From Cylindrotheca closterium (Eukaryota > Bacillariophyta > Bacillariophyceae > Bacillariales > Bacillariaceae), in contig CAKOGP040001001.1 in the NCBI GenBank assembly GCA_933822405.4, forward strand, positions 374,636 through 438,635: a stretch of 64,000 nt of DNA, in the 5' to 3' direction. Position 1 is the first letter of the stretch. The number at the start of each line of letters is the position of its first letter. The notes under the pieces were generated by a model. The model saw nothing but the letters and a program-made list of their open reading frames with translations. It was not told the origin of the DNA and did no database searches. Below are positions 1-12,786 of this stretch, in pieces. A program made the position numbers and the translations under genes.

Positions 1-35
1 TAGCGTTCTAAAATTGAGCTACCTTCCAATCCAAT

Positions 36-3000
36 CTAAAGGCTTGCCAAAACTTCCTTGCCACTGCCTCTCCATTCTCGCAGGTTATCCTTTGCATTTT
101 GGAGCATGGCTCTTCCTGATGTGCGAAAAGCAACCTCTTCACTAAGCAGGGTCGCAACTGGAATCACAATATCATTGTAAAATGCCTGTTCTCCCTTGTA
201 CCAAAATTCCTTTGGATTCTTTCCCCCCCGTCCATTATGGAAGGCCGCTGATATTTCGTCATACAATTTGCCATTCCACTTTTGGTACAATCCCCAGTGT
301 TGCATGGTGTGAGCGATGTCGCTAACCTGAATCAATTGCTCCACTATACAAGTTTTGCGCTGGCCCAGTGTCGCGTTGCCGCCTGCCTTCAAACACCCCT
401 CCCATCGCTTGATTCGATCTTGTTGCATACTCTTGTCAATGATATCGGTCGAAAGGATGGATTGGACCATCACCTGGCGAAAGTGCTCCAACTCTTCGGT
501 TGTCTGATACACAGTTCGTCGCAATTCACGGAAGCTCTCTTGGCAAAATATATTCCAGAAGACATCCAAAGAGTTCCGCTCGGCAGGACTCGATTCGTAG
601 ATCTTGGCAAGGGCCTCGTTCTCCGCAACCAACTGCTCGTTCGAAACACCTGGGTGATCAACATCGTGGACAAAGGCTGACAATACCAACGCAAACTCTG
701 TTAACGGATCCAGTGGATTCTCTTGACTCGACTCCAAAAGCTTCTTCAGAGATGTCACGACATGCGAGGCATGTTGGACATTGTGGAAAGGATGAGGGTT
801 GTACGCGTCCGAGATTTGTTGGACGAAATCCTTCAACTGATCCATTGCGGCCTTGTCAAGCTTGCTTGCGGTCTGCGAGTCAAGATCACGAGATGTCGTG
901 GATTCGAATTGGATGCAATCCGAAGGATCGGCATGTCCAAATAGAGCAGTCTTTTCTGCAGCTTGAAGGCCTTCTTCGTCGACTTCAATTTGACGACCAC
1001 TAGCTTGTCGGGCGTGGACGACTCGAACCAAAAACTTTGCAAGAAACTTGGAATGCCACGACGTGAGCTCTGGCAGATTCTTCCAGTCATTGATCTGATT
1101 CTTGATTAGAGCAAGCTCGTCGTTGGAAGAAGGTTCAGATGGATCAGTAGATGAAATACTTGTAACTGAACCAGTTGCCGAATGTCGTTCATTCTGAAGA
1201 CCGAGCCAGTATGTTGGAACCTCGCCCAATCCCTTCAAATTGACGACATCTTCCCGCTTTGAGAGCCAATGTTCCTTGCCGCTATCCTTCAGAATGTTGG
1301 CCATCTCATCTGATATGTGGACCTTTCCCTTTTGCCCAGAAGATTCGATTCTGGAAGTCTTGTTCATAGAGTCGCCAAACCTAGATTGATTTTGAAAAGT
1401 AGTGGGTAAGCACACATCTTCTAGGCGACAACCACTGCTACAATATCGTACGTACAACTGGAAACGAGGTCTTTGTCCTCTAATTACGCCAGCAGTCACT
1501 GGTCCAGAATGGAGCCCAAACCGCATATCCAATTCTCGAGTGTCGGCTCCGAGCTTTTTCTCCAGCTTGTTCCTGATCTTTCTCATTGCTCGCATACATT
1601 CCCAAGCGAATCTTGCCATCACAATCGCATGATCACGGCAAGGCTACGAGAGTCAAAATTAGATACGAAGCAAACCAACCATCTCAATGGCAAATGTCAA
1701 GCGAACTTACATCCGGTAGGCCACAAACAGCTACGTAGCAGTCTCCAACAGTTTCAACCTTAAAAACATGCCGCTTATCAGCGATGTTGTCAAATGCATT
1801 GAATATCGTTTCCAATAACGTGAAGACATCGGAAGGCTCATGTGTAGAACTCCATTTGGTGAAGCCAGCAATGTCCGCAAACATGATTGTGGTATGCTCG
1901 AACAGATCCGCAATAGGGGCTGCCTTCTTCGACACTGCCAAAGCCGATGCATTCCCTTGCGACAAATTGGAGGACCCAACCAATTGTTGGACGGCGTCAG
2001 ACATTTTGGTCGATCGCTTCCCGGTTCTAGTAGTAGTAGCCTCTTCTATCTCTTCCATCATTTGCGCCGCAACGTTCTTGGGAAACAAACTCGAGACGAT
2101 TGCTGTGGATCGAGCAGCGGTATTGGTCACTCTGCGATTCCTTCGTTGTACATAGAAATCATAGGTGAAGAAGACCAATGCCGTGAAACCAAAAATGGCC
2201 AACACAGTAGCCGAAGCCAAGAAGGAATCATCACGCTGCCATAGCTCGATAAACTCTGTCGTCGCATGAACCGTCAAGATGTATCCGCAGGAATCACCTC
2301 CGAGGAATGCTCTCGGTCCTGGGGCGCCTTCACCAAATAGATTGTAGTCCTTGGTCAATGCAACATCTAAAGAAGCAATATCAACGTTCTCACCAAGGTA
2401 CACAATAGAGTCTTGCGTCTTCTTGAAGGAATACGTCAATCCATTGCTCTGTGGGCAATTGTGATGGATATCCACAATTATTCCAGACGGTTGGTCTCCC
2501 AAGACTACGGCGAAGTAATCAGCCCATGAGATGACGGAGGTTGCAGCTGCAGTAATGCCATCGGTGACCTCATAACCCCCAAAGATGGGCTGTACCATTA
2601 CAAATTTGGGAGATGACACCTCTTCTTCTCGCTCATAGCCTGCATAGTCTACCAAAAAGTCCAGATCTTGAATGGCAGAGACGGCTGGCCAGCTAGTGTA
2701 AAGACTTCTGTTCCAAAGATCCGCAAACCAATCAATGGAAAGGAGATCGAACATGATCGGAGACTGTGATGCATTCTGTGGCGGTGGAAACATTTGCCAG
2801 ATTGGTAAATGTTCTGCTGCAGTGTCTTCATTGTCGTATCCATAGATGCGCTCTGGAATCTCTCCTGGATTCAAACTTCCTACATTGTAGCCAAAGGCGT
2901 TGGATAGCAATAACAAATCCAAAACGATCCATCGTTGATTTTCGACCGCATAGGCTTCCCATTGGGTGCGAGTTGCAGCCGTCACTACTGGAGCAACTGT

Positions 3001-3554
3001 CATCACTTGAGTAAGTCCATTGCTAGACAAAGCTTCCCCAAGAACAGCAAAGTTGGCATAGGTACCATTTGCACCATTCGCGGAAGGATCTTGAGTGGTT
3101 TGCAGCGTCCAGGAGCCCCCCATGTTCCCACTGGCTTCAACGGAATGTAGCAAACTCGATTCTACCCCTTTCACTACCTCATCGGCGCGTTCTTCGAACT
3201 ATATAAAGTGAGCAGAGCACACCAGAGCACACCAGAACAGTAGAATGTCAGAGTTTCTTTCACGAATCGACAACGATTGAAAAATTCACAGGAACATACC
3301 TCATCCGTGTACCATCGCTTATCCTCCTCTTCCGCAAGCAGAAATACCGAGACGCTGACAATGGCAGCGGATAGAAAGAGTACCAAGTACACCACGCATT
3401 TCGAACGATTGATGAGCTTGGTATCATTGGAGTTTCCTAGACTGGAAGTATGTTCCAGCGCTGCTCTTGATGGCATTGGCGGAGGGGTATCTGCTGACAA
3501 TTCCCTGCTTGCTTCCTCTACACTGGTGATGGGGGTTACTGCAGAAGTTGCCAT
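36..3554 (-). CDS. Receptor-type nucleotide cyclase fused to 3',5'-cyclic nucleotide phosphodiesterase
   Basis: Four exons (3554-3300, 3198-1711, 1643-1456, 1380-36) give about 1091 aa. ATG 3554 is the first in-frame ATG. All junctions are GT-AG and restore conserved motifs, e.g. CGLPD|PCRDHA and RFQL|FGDS. Order: short cytosolic N-terminus, TM1 (about 53-73), extracellular sensor region of about 335 aa, TM2 (about 411-433), class III cyclase domain (about 520-700) with metal-binding Asp in FADIAGF and VGDCY, then a class I PDE domain with HNVQHASHV and FVHDVDHPG. By family knowledge it makes and degrades a cyclic nucleotide at the plasma membrane in answer to an outside signal. Purine specificity is unresolved: the Glu of KVETVGD is guanylate-cyclase-like, but the position normally Cys in guanylate cyclases is Gln (RFQLFGD). 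Similar diatom fusions have been reported as pheromone-responsive in sexual reproduction. The 75-nt intron 1381-1455 is in frame without a stop. A (CAA)n tract lies just upstream of the start. Confidence 0.9.
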
Positions 3555-5203
3555 GATGAAATTGGCGACAATCACTTGCTGTTGTTGTTGTTGTTGTAAT
3601 AATGTCTAATGCTTGGAATGGAATGACATAGTATGTCTTTGTTTGTTTGCAATTGCGAACGATTCATTCATTCGTGTGCCAAATGACAGAAACTGTTTGC
3701 TAAATGTCGCGTGGAAAGAAGCTGCGTACTTAACGACAGGTCCTAATAAATCGTGCTACGCACGGTTAAGAACTCAATCGAACAACGTCCGAAAATCGTT
3801 TCACTCCCGATTTCTGACGCACAGTTGGAGTTGAAATCCCATACCGGTACTGTAGTATCAAACCTGTACCTACCGATACAATATGCCAACGAACCGAGAC
3901 ATCTATCAGTCATCATGATGATGAGACATTGACCTCACACATGTTACGTAACAATCCATCGAGCAGTGAACCTCAATATGCGATATATAGTTCAAAAGTT
4001 TATCCCTTTGGTCCCGCGCTCATCATCACCAACACTGATCACCAACAAAGCGAACAGAATTGGAAATTGGATTCTCCATGGCAACTCTCGACTCTACATC
4101 AGTCCATGCAAATGAATCCAATGACATAATTCTCCTCACAGCTTTTGCTCCGGTCAGTCAAAATCAGACGCCATCTCTTCCTTCTTCTAGCTGCCTGATG
4201 GCGGTGCACTTTGTTGAAAACTCATTCTTATTCTTCTCTTGTTCGCCTCATTCCGGTATCAGTATCACTTGGCAACAATGACTGGCGACTCTGTCTGACT
4301 TTCCCACTTTGCGTCTCGTCTATATCTTGTACTATGAACTAACTGTCCGCATGCTGCCGAGGACTGAAAGCAGAAGAAGAACAAGGTCATCGGCCAGTAT
4401 GTACATTGTGTACGACGAGTAATTACGCATTTTATGGACCGTGAGGTTTTCGAATCATCATTCTCATCTCCAAGATGGTGCAGGATCGCAGCCGTCTCAC
4501 TGACTGACCCACTCGTCGTCGTTCCAACAGTTTGCAGCATCCATCCAAGCAATCGATCCACCGAACGAAATGCGATCGTAAATGTGAGCGAAACAAAAGC
4601 CTTCAAATCAACGGTCTTGAACCGCAACCAAAAAGTCCATATTGTTGGGACTGTGTCTCACAGTTTTGAACCCCAACTTGCGCGCAGTATGTACTGTACT
4701 AATAGGAGCTTTATCGTGTACGACGGCTATGTGATTCCCGGACGGGTATGTATAGCTACCGAACTCCAGATTCTTGGAAGGCCCTCCCTTCTTAGTTGTA
4801 TGCGCCCTCCCTTTGTACCCAGCAGGGACATCATACGATATGCTCATGCACCATCGCAATGAAGATGACACCACCGTGATATGATGTGTGCTGGTCGGTC
4901 GATTCTGTCACATCGTTTGGTGATGATTCCCAACTTGGTTCCATCACCATAACTTTGTCTGCTTTGGCGACTGTAGTAATATCATGTATCATTTCAGCGA
5001 GCTTGAAAACAAATCAGAACAAAACCTTGAAAGAGTTACATGGGTTGTCATTCTGTTTCTCCCTGGTACACGGTTGCTGTCTGCTACATGCAGTACACTT
5101 GTCATTATTTGGCACCCGCCATTTGTCACTTCATCGATTCTCCATTACGCCAATTGTTGAATCGAATTGCCCTGCGTGTTTAAAGGATGTGCATTGACCT
5201 CAA
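3555..5203. other. Intergenic, no gene recognised
   Basis: About 1.65 kb. A GTT trinucleotide run lies at 3580-3597, in the 5' leader of the cyclase gene. Short reading frames exist on both strands but have no domain, no splice continuity and biased low-complexity residues. I see no RNA gene. Confidence 0.6.
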
Positions 5204-6265
5204 AGAATAATCGTAAAACCTTGATGCCTTAAAATTAATTGTGTTGATGTGAAAACATCCAAGCAAACTATCGCTCAACGTACGCATAACGCGCACGTAC
5301 AAATCGCTAGTGTTGTCGGCTTCAGTCAGCGAGCCAACCAGTCTCAGGTATGTCTGCCTGGCCTTAAAACACTTGGACCATGAAACGTCTGAGCGCCACG
5401 AAAATCCCATACTGAATCCTGCAGGAGTTCTGTACGTGGGTTTTGTACCGGCCTTTCTGGATTGCAAACATCCAGTAAAGGTTTGGGAAATTTGAGTTTT
5501 CGTGCAAGGCTTTTGCTTTGCCCATTCCATGTAGATAACAAGTCTTTTAGAATAGTTATTTCCTGTAGAGATGATTATTTCCTATTAGGCGGATCGGAGA
5601 TCGCTATGGTCGGTGCCTCTGCATGACGACTTGATGGGTCGCATGTTGGCATGAGTGGTTGGCAATGTTGGCTTTATGGGCCACAAAGTTGTCAATCGGT
5701 TTGGACGAAGACAAGCAGTCTGATGTCCGCCAGAACCGATTTCCAACATTATCTACTGCTCTCTTGGAGACCATTCATTGGAAGCTCCTTGATAGAAGCA
5801 GTTCGACACGTCCGATCGGACAGACGGACAAATGTCCGTTTGGTCCGTTTTTATTCGGGGGATTCCTATGAGTCGGTGGAATTGTGGGCAAACGTCTGAA
5901 CGCCACGAAAATCCCATACTGAATCCTGCGGGAGTTCTGTATGTGGGTTTTGTACCGGCCTTTCTGGATTGCAAACATCCAGTAAAGGTTTGGGAAATTT
6001 GAGTTTTCGTGCAAGACTTTTGCTTTGCCCATTCCATGTAGATAACAAGTCTTTTAGAATAGTTATTTCCTGTAGAGATGATTATTTCCTATTAGGCGGA
6101 TCGGAGATCGCTATGGTCGGTGCCTCTGCATGACGACTTGATGGGTCGCATGCTGGCACGGCTGGTTGGCAATTATGGCTTGATGGGCCACAACGTTGTC
6201 AATCGGTTTGGACGAAGACAAGCAGTCTGATGTCCGCCAGAACCGATTTCCAACATGGTACAAAG
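5204..6265. repeat. Diverged and truncated units of the 717-bp satellite
   Basis: Two variant copies precede the homogeneous array. The first (5204 to about 5892) follows the unit from agaataatcg through gagtcggt, but lacks about 11 nt near 5758 and has scattered substitutions. The second (about 5893-6265) starts at the cgtctgaacgcc position and stops after gatttccaac. It is joined by a short tggtacaaa bridge to a third copy that starts mid-unit. The breakpoints fall at different places in the unit, so the edge of the array has been rearranged while the interior was kept uniform. Confidence 0.85.
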
Positions 6266-9079
6266 AGTTCTGTACGTGGGTTTTGTACCGGCCTTTCTGG
6301 ATTGCAAACATCCAGTAAAGGTTTGGGAAATTTGAGTTTTCGTGCAAGGCTTTTGCTTTGCCCATTCCATGTAGATAACAAGTCTTTTAGAATAGTTATT
6401 TCCTGTAGAGATGATTATTTCCTATTAGGCGGATCGGAGATCGCTATGGACGGTGCCTCTGCATGATGGGTCGCATGCTGGCACGGCTGGTTGGCAATCA
6501 TGGCTTGATGGGCCACAACGTTGTCAATCGGTTTGGACGAAGACAAGCAGTCTGATGTCCGCCAGAACCGATTTCCAACTTTATCTACATGTTGAAATTG
6601 CTCTCTTGGAGACCATTCATTGGAAACTCCTTGATGGAAGCAGTTCGACACGTCCGATCGGACAGACGGACAAATGTCCGTTTGGTCCGTTTTATTCGGG
6701 GGATTCCTATGAGTCGGTTTTGCAGGGAATCCGAAAACATGGAATTGTTTTAAGGCAACAAGAATAATCGTAAAACCTTGATGCCTAAAAATTAATTGTG
6801 TTGATGTGAAAACATCCAAGCAAACTATCGCTCAACGTACGCATAACGCGCACGTACAAATCGCTAGTGTTGTCGGCTTCAGTCAGCGAGCCAACCAGTC
6901 TCAGGTATGTCTGCCTGGCCTTAAAACACTTGGACCATGAAACGTCTGAGCGCCACGAAAATCCCATACTGAATCCTGCAGGAGTTCTGTACGTGGGTTT
7001 TGTACCGGCCTTTCTGGATTGCAAACATCCAGTAAAGGTTTGGGAAATTTGAGTTTTCGTGCAAGGCTTTTGCTTTGCCCATTCCATGTAGATAACAAGT
7101 CTTTTAGAATAGTTATTTCCTGTAGAGATGATTATTTCCTATTAGGCGGATCGGAGATCGCTATGGACGGTGCCTCTGCATGATGGGTCGCATGCTGGCA
7201 CGGCTGGTTGGCAATCATGGCTTGATGGGCCACAACGTTGTCAATCGGTTTGGACGAAGACAAGCAGTCTGATGTCCGCCAGAACCGATTTCCAACTTTA
7301 TCTACATGTTGAAATTGCTCTCTTGGAGACCATTCATTGGAAACTCCTTGATGGAAGCAGTTCGACACGTCCGATCGGACAGACGGACAAATGTCCGTTT
7401 GGTCCGTTTTATTCGGGGGATTCCTATGAGTCGGTTTTGCAGGGAATCCGAAAACATGGAATTGTTTTAAGGCAACAAGAATAATCGTAAAACCTTGATG
7501 CCTAAAAATTAATTGTGTTGATGTGAAAACATCCAAGCAAACTATCGCTCAACGTACGCATAACGCGCACGTACAAATCGCTAGTGTTGTCGGCTTCAGT
7601 CAGCGAGCCAACCAGTCTCAGGTATGTCTGCCTGGCCTTAAAACACTTGGACCATGAAACGTCTGAGCGCCACGAAAATCCCATACTGAATCCTGCAGGA
7701 GTTCTGTACGTGGGTTTTGTACCGGCCTTTCTGGATTGCAAACATCCAGTAAAGGTTTGGGAAATTTGAGTTTTCGTGCAAGGCTTTTGCTTTGCCCATT
7801 CCATGTAGATAACAAGTCTTTTAGAATAGTTATTTCCTGTAGAGATGATTATTTCCTATTAGGCGGATCGGAGATCGCTATGGACGGTGCCTCTGCATGA
7901 TGGGTCGCATGCTGGCACGGCTGGTTGGCAATCATGGCTTGATGGGCCACAACGTTGTCAATCGGTTTGGACGAAGACAAGCAGTCTGATGTCCGCCAGA
8001 ACCGATTTCCAACTTTATCTACATGTTGAAATTGCTCTCTTGGAGACCATTCATTGGAAACTCCTTGATGGAAGCAGTTCGACACGTCCGATCGGACAGA
8101 CGGACAAATGTCCGTTTGGTCCGTTTTATTCGGGGGATTCCTATGAGTCGGTTTTGCAGGGAATCCGAAAACATGGAATTGTTTTAAGGCAACAAGAATA
8201 ATCGTAAAACCTTGATGCCTAAAAATTAATTGTGTTGATGTGAAAACATCCAAGCAAACTATCGCTCAACGTACGCATAACGCGCACGTACAAATCGCTA
8301 GTGTTGTCGGCTTCAGTCAGCGAGCCAACCAGTCTCAGGTATGTCTGCCTGGCCTTAAAACACTTGGACCATGAAACGTCTGAGCGCCACGAAAATCCCA
8401 TACTGAATCCTGCAGGAGTTCTGTACGTGGGTTTTGTACCGGCCTTTCTGGATTGCAAACATCCAGTAAAGGTTTGGGAAATTTGAGTTTTCGTGCAAGG
8501 CTTTTGCTTTGCCCATTCCATGTAGATAACAAGTCTTTTAGAATAGTTATTTCCTGTAGAGATGATTATTTCCTATTAGGCGGATCGGAGATCGCTATGG
8601 ACGGTGCCTCTGCATGATGGGTCGCATGCTGGCACGGCTGGTTGGCAATCATGGCTTGATGGGCCACAACGTTGTCAATCGGTTTGGACGAAGACAAGCA
8701 GTCTGATGTCCGCCAGAACCGATTTCCAACTTTATCTACATGTTGAAATTGCTCTCTTGGAGACCATTCATTGGAAACTCCTTGATGGAAGCAGTTCGAC
8801 ACGTCCGATCGGACAGACGGACAAATGTCCGTTTGGTCCGTTTTATTCGGGGGATTCCTATGAGTCGGTTTTGCAGGGAATCCGAAAACATGGAATTGTT
8901 TTAAGGCAACAAGAATAATCGTAAAACCTTGATGCCTAAAAATTAATTGTGTTGATGTGAAAACATCCAAGCAAACTATCGCTCAACGTACGCATAACGC
9001 GCACGTACAAATCGCTAGTGTTGTCGGCTTCAGTCAGCGAGCCAACCAGTCTCAGGTATGTCTGCCTGGCCTTAAAACA
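6266..9079. repeat. Homogeneous tandem array, unit 717 bp, about 3.9 copies
   Basis: Equivalent landmarks recur exactly 717 bp apart: agaataatcg begins at 6761, 7478, 8195 and 8912. Three full units (6761-7477, 7478-8194, 8195-8911) look identical by eye. They are flanked by a partial unit (6266-6760) on the left and one (8912-9079) on the right, which ends abruptly at ccttaaaaca before unrelated sequence. Frames of 61-134 codons recur in each unit on both strands but resemble no protein and overlap each other, so I treat them as chance. Near identity implies recent amplification or ongoing homogenisation. Copy number may be collapsed in the assembly. Confidence 0.93.
6652..6690. repeat. Palindromic core of the 717-bp unit
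   Basis: Each full unit holds the perfect 12-bp palindrome gtccgatcggac, followed at once by the inverted repeat cggacaaatgtccg and then tttggtccg. Both can form hairpins. The same cluster recurs near 5809, 7369, 8086 and 8803, so it is kept even in the diverged first copy. Confidence 0.8.
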
Positions 9080-9547
9080 TGCGGCCGCGTGCCGTATCAC
9101 ATCCGACTGCATTTGAACTTACAGGATACAGTACTGTAGGGTCTGCAAATGGTGGGAAAGCAGACATAACGTGCCATAAAAGCTAAAAAAATAAGAACAA
9201 ATATTTAGTCGACGGAGTTGTGAATCGTCGGAAAAACGAGGAAATTTTTATTTAAAAAAGGCTCCACACGATGCGACAAAAAATGGTAACGAAATAAATA
9301 GCTTAATTTCTGACACCCGAACACCAAACCCCACCATACTGTACATCTCAGTTTTCACGTGCACACCCGCAAAGTAGGAAGCAAAGCTGCCCGGGGAAAA
9401 GAAGACGGAGCACTTTGCAGACTACTTTGCACTGCATCTATGGTTGGATTGTCAAGGAGAAGAATAGTGCGGCACAGTTATTCAGTTATCCATTTTCATT
9501 CATTCCTCCTAACGAGAAGAATCCATCCATCAATCAATTAATACCCC
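9080..9547. other. Intergenic, no gene recognised
   Basis: AT-rich spacer between the satellite and the LRR pseudogene. It contains the perfect palindrome tacagtactgta at 9127-9138. No frame or RNA structure is supported. Confidence 0.6.
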
Positions 9548-11249
9548 ATGAGTGATCTTGCGTCAGACGATAATGACGAATCGTCGTCATCACAACAGCA
9601 GTCAAGATGATGGCGAAAAACAAATCACTGAATTCCTCTACACGGGACAGCCAATCGATGAAATTCCTCGCAACATTATACTCATTTGACCGTGTGTTTG
9701 TCCGTGATGATGAGAGATATTGAAGACAATGCATTCCATTCGTGTGAAGGTTGGGTATCTCTCATTATTCCCAAATCTGTGATTGCCATTGGAGAAAAAG
9801 GCATTCTATGGCTGTACCGCCCTCACCAAAGTCCAACTGAACAATGGATTGCACACGATTGGTCCCATGGCATTTGCCTGTTGTACCGAATGGGTGGAGA
9901 TTGTACTCTCAAAGACCTTGAAAATTGTCGGAGACTTGTGCTTTGGCCGATGCGAATCTGGAAGCACATTTTAAGTGCGGCGCCGATTGAAACAAGTAGG
10001 GATTCGCTGGTTTTGAGGTTGCCATTGTTTGGCCGAGGTCCAATTTCACAATTGGATACGATCCATTCAACGTGGGGCCTTTTTTCAATGCAAAATCGTT
10101 GCGGTTGGTAAAATACCCGAATCATCTGAAACGCATTGGACCAGGCGCCTTTGAAGAATGCTCCGCATTGAGTGCCATTGCACTTCCATCCAGCCTTCAG
10201 AACATCATGTCACGAGCCTTTGCGTCGTGTGAGGGTCTCATAACGGCGGAAACAGTAACACAAGAAACCACCACCACCCACCTGCAGATTGGCCGTGAAG
10301 CCTTTTGTGGCTGTTCGGCCTTGATCAATATTTCTTTGGTGGGTGCTGTGACGACCCTTGCGGACATCGCCTTTGAGGGTTGTTATCTCTTGCAGGGTGA
10401 TGTTGGTGGCGAAAATGTCTTTTCCGAATTCCTTGCTTCGGGATCGATTTCAAAATCTTCCCATCGTTGGACTTGACCAAGGAAGAACTGATTCGAGTTT
10501 TAGTTTTGGAGGAATACAATGCTGAGGAGGAGGTCTCCAGAGACGCCTTTGGTTTCACACCAATGCATATTATGGCGGCATCGTTTCATTTACAAGAAGA
10601 TATTCTGGATTGCCTATTGGACTGGTATCCTCGTCAAATACTCCAACGAGACCGACATGGATTGCGTCCCATGGATTACTTACTTTGGAATACTGTGAGT
10701 GCAACGACGGTTTCTCTCATCAAGATGATATTGCACAAAACCATTGTTTCCACCATTGCCAGCTGGAGGGGAGGCGATAAACGGCAAGAAGAATTGAATG
10801 CTCGATTGGATTCTATACTGAAAGTGGACGATCCTGTTGGCGATCGAATCCAGCATGTTCATGATTTCCTAGAATATGCTGGGTACTATGTGAGGTTGCA
10901 ACCGATATTTGTTTTGGAATTGACAATGTGGAAGTGGAGAATGACGAGAGGAATGGGAGATGAAGGCGACTATGACAATAACTACCGACAAAACTGCAGA
11001 TTCCAGTCGGGGACCGATGTCGTCGTTGCGAATGTTACAGACTTTTTGTGGCATGGCCAAACGAGGGTTTCCTCGGCTCAGCAGTTACATCCGCTGTCGG
11101 CCATGGTGGTCGGTGACGAAATGATTTTTGGAATGGAACAACAACAGCAAGTCCAAGAGCAGGAGGATGAGAATGATGATTCGGACAACGAAAATGATGA
11201 TGTTTGGGATGATGATGATGATAATGATGATGATTCATTCGGGCGATGA
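9548..11249 (+). pseudogene. Decayed BspA-type leucine-rich repeat / ankyrin-like protein gene
   Basis: The family similarity runs continuously but jumps frame at least five times, near 9595, 9685, 9750-9780, 9970-10070 and 10465. The pieces read in order: acidic Ser-rich start at ATG 9548, then FLYTGQPIDEIPRNI, DIEDNAFHSCEGW, KAFYGCTALTKVQLNNGL, IGPGAFEECSALSAIALP and IGREAFCGCSALINISL. An ankyrin-like C-terminal part follows (GFTPMHIMAASFHLQEDIL, HGLRPMDYLLWN), ending in a Gln/Asp/Asn-rich tail. The repeated AF..C..L..I.LP pattern is the BspA or LRR_5 signature, a large diatom family. None of the junctions has convincing GT-AG intron borders. I infer a pseudogene by indels; poor sequence quality is the alternative. 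The last 260 codons are still open. Confidence 0.82.
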
Positions 11250-12786
11250 TAATGAGGGTGATGATGCACGACAATAATGATGATGAAGGTTCGCACATCC
11301 CCAGTCGTGATGATCCTGATCATGATTTTTGGTTTCAACACTGTGGAGAAAGGAGGGAGCAACGTGCTGCAACAAGGGAGCAACGTCGTATATACTGCTG
11401 GAAGGGGGGAATAGGGGAATCACAACACGATTACAATAGTCCAGTTTCCATGCAGTATTGGATCTTGCTGACGTTCAAGGAAAATATAATCCAGCATGTA
11501 CCCGTAGTCACAATTGTTGGCATACAGTAGCATGCCTAAACCAAAGTCAAAATCTATGGGTCGGAAAGTTGTGAGCTACGGTACCGGCATACGGTAGTCG
11601 TATTCTGTTTCACACTCATATTCTAGTCTAGTCTCCCTGTAGTATTCAATCTTGGGAGAAGTAGTTTGCTCAGCTGTTTCATGGCTTGATGCCAGGTGAC
11701 GGCAAAAGGTCATGGCAGTACGACAGTACTGCAGGTTTCATGCAGTCCATGCTGTGTCACGCTGTTTTGGTGCCAGGTGACTGCAATGGCCATGGCAGTC
11801 CCTACTGACACTGTAGCTGTTTCATGCTGTGTTTTGCTGTTTCATGCTGTTTCGGTGCCAGCTGATGGCATGAGTTGGCATGAGCGGACCGCTGGAAAAA
11901 TCGGGACTCTAGTAATAGAGATGAACGGAATGAGGCCGTGTCAGGCAGTGCTAAAATATGTTTGAATATTTGGCTTTTCTGTAATGCCGCACAGTATCTT
12001 TTGCACTCAACGTCAGGTGCATTCCCTTCGTTCCATTCAGATAATACATCAGCTTCACTAGCTTCTTCCAATCTGTTTCATTTGGTTTCTGTACTCTTGT
12101 ATTCTTATGGTTGCGGGTATCTGGTACGGTATCAGTACGGTACCGATAGTCTCTGGATGAATGATTTGTTCCCCCCCCGTTCGATGCTTGATGAACTTTA
12201 GGCCAGGCTTCACTGTATCATCAAAATTAGGATGCCCGGTACCGATCTTGCGAGTTTCTTAGAGTCACATACATAGAGAGAGTTTTTAAAGGCCTGTCTC
12301 ATGGTCCATTCTAATCAAAATGATTGCAGCAATGCCAGTGAGGATTCGGTTGTTCTTCTCGTGCATCAACTTGCGACCACTCGGAAACTGCATACAGCAT
12401 TCGGGGAACCCTGACGCATCATCCGCAAGCGAACATGCAAAGACTGTAGTCGTAAATGAAGGTTAATTCCCGTACGTTTCTCCGAAGATTCGGCAGTTCC
12501 AAAAGCCCGGCCGAACTCTGAATTCGTTCGCCATATGACTTTCAAGCAGTCATCAGCATTTTCGACTTAACGATCATCACCAGTTCTGAGCCTCTCATTT
12601 AATAAAACAGATAAGTCACTAACTATTAGGCCCTGTACTTCTTTTCTCCGCGTTGGAACGCTCCGCTACATTTACAAAAAAGATAAAACCTGACAATTCC
12701 CTCATTTTCTGAAGAGAAGCCCAAGAGAATCCCTTTTACGTACCCCGAGACTATCAAGACGAACAGCTTGCGCGAAGCACCGTTCA
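11250..12786. other. Intergenic with degenerate repeat
   Basis: No gene seen. About 11680-11880 holds a degenerate direct repeat built from gtttcatgctgt, ggtgccagstga and catggcagt words. Palindromic ggtaccg elements occur at about 12138 and 12238. The last 200 bp probably hold the promoter of the HSF gene. Confidence 0.55.

Noticed and set aside
4434..4874. Overlapping 142-aa and 88-aa frames on opposite strands
   Set aside because: No domain, no splice logic, residue use like random frames; no support as genes.
6415..8970. Repeated open frames of 61-134 codons on both strands inside the 717-bp units
   Set aside because: They overlap each other, have no family resemblance, and repeat only because the DNA repeats.
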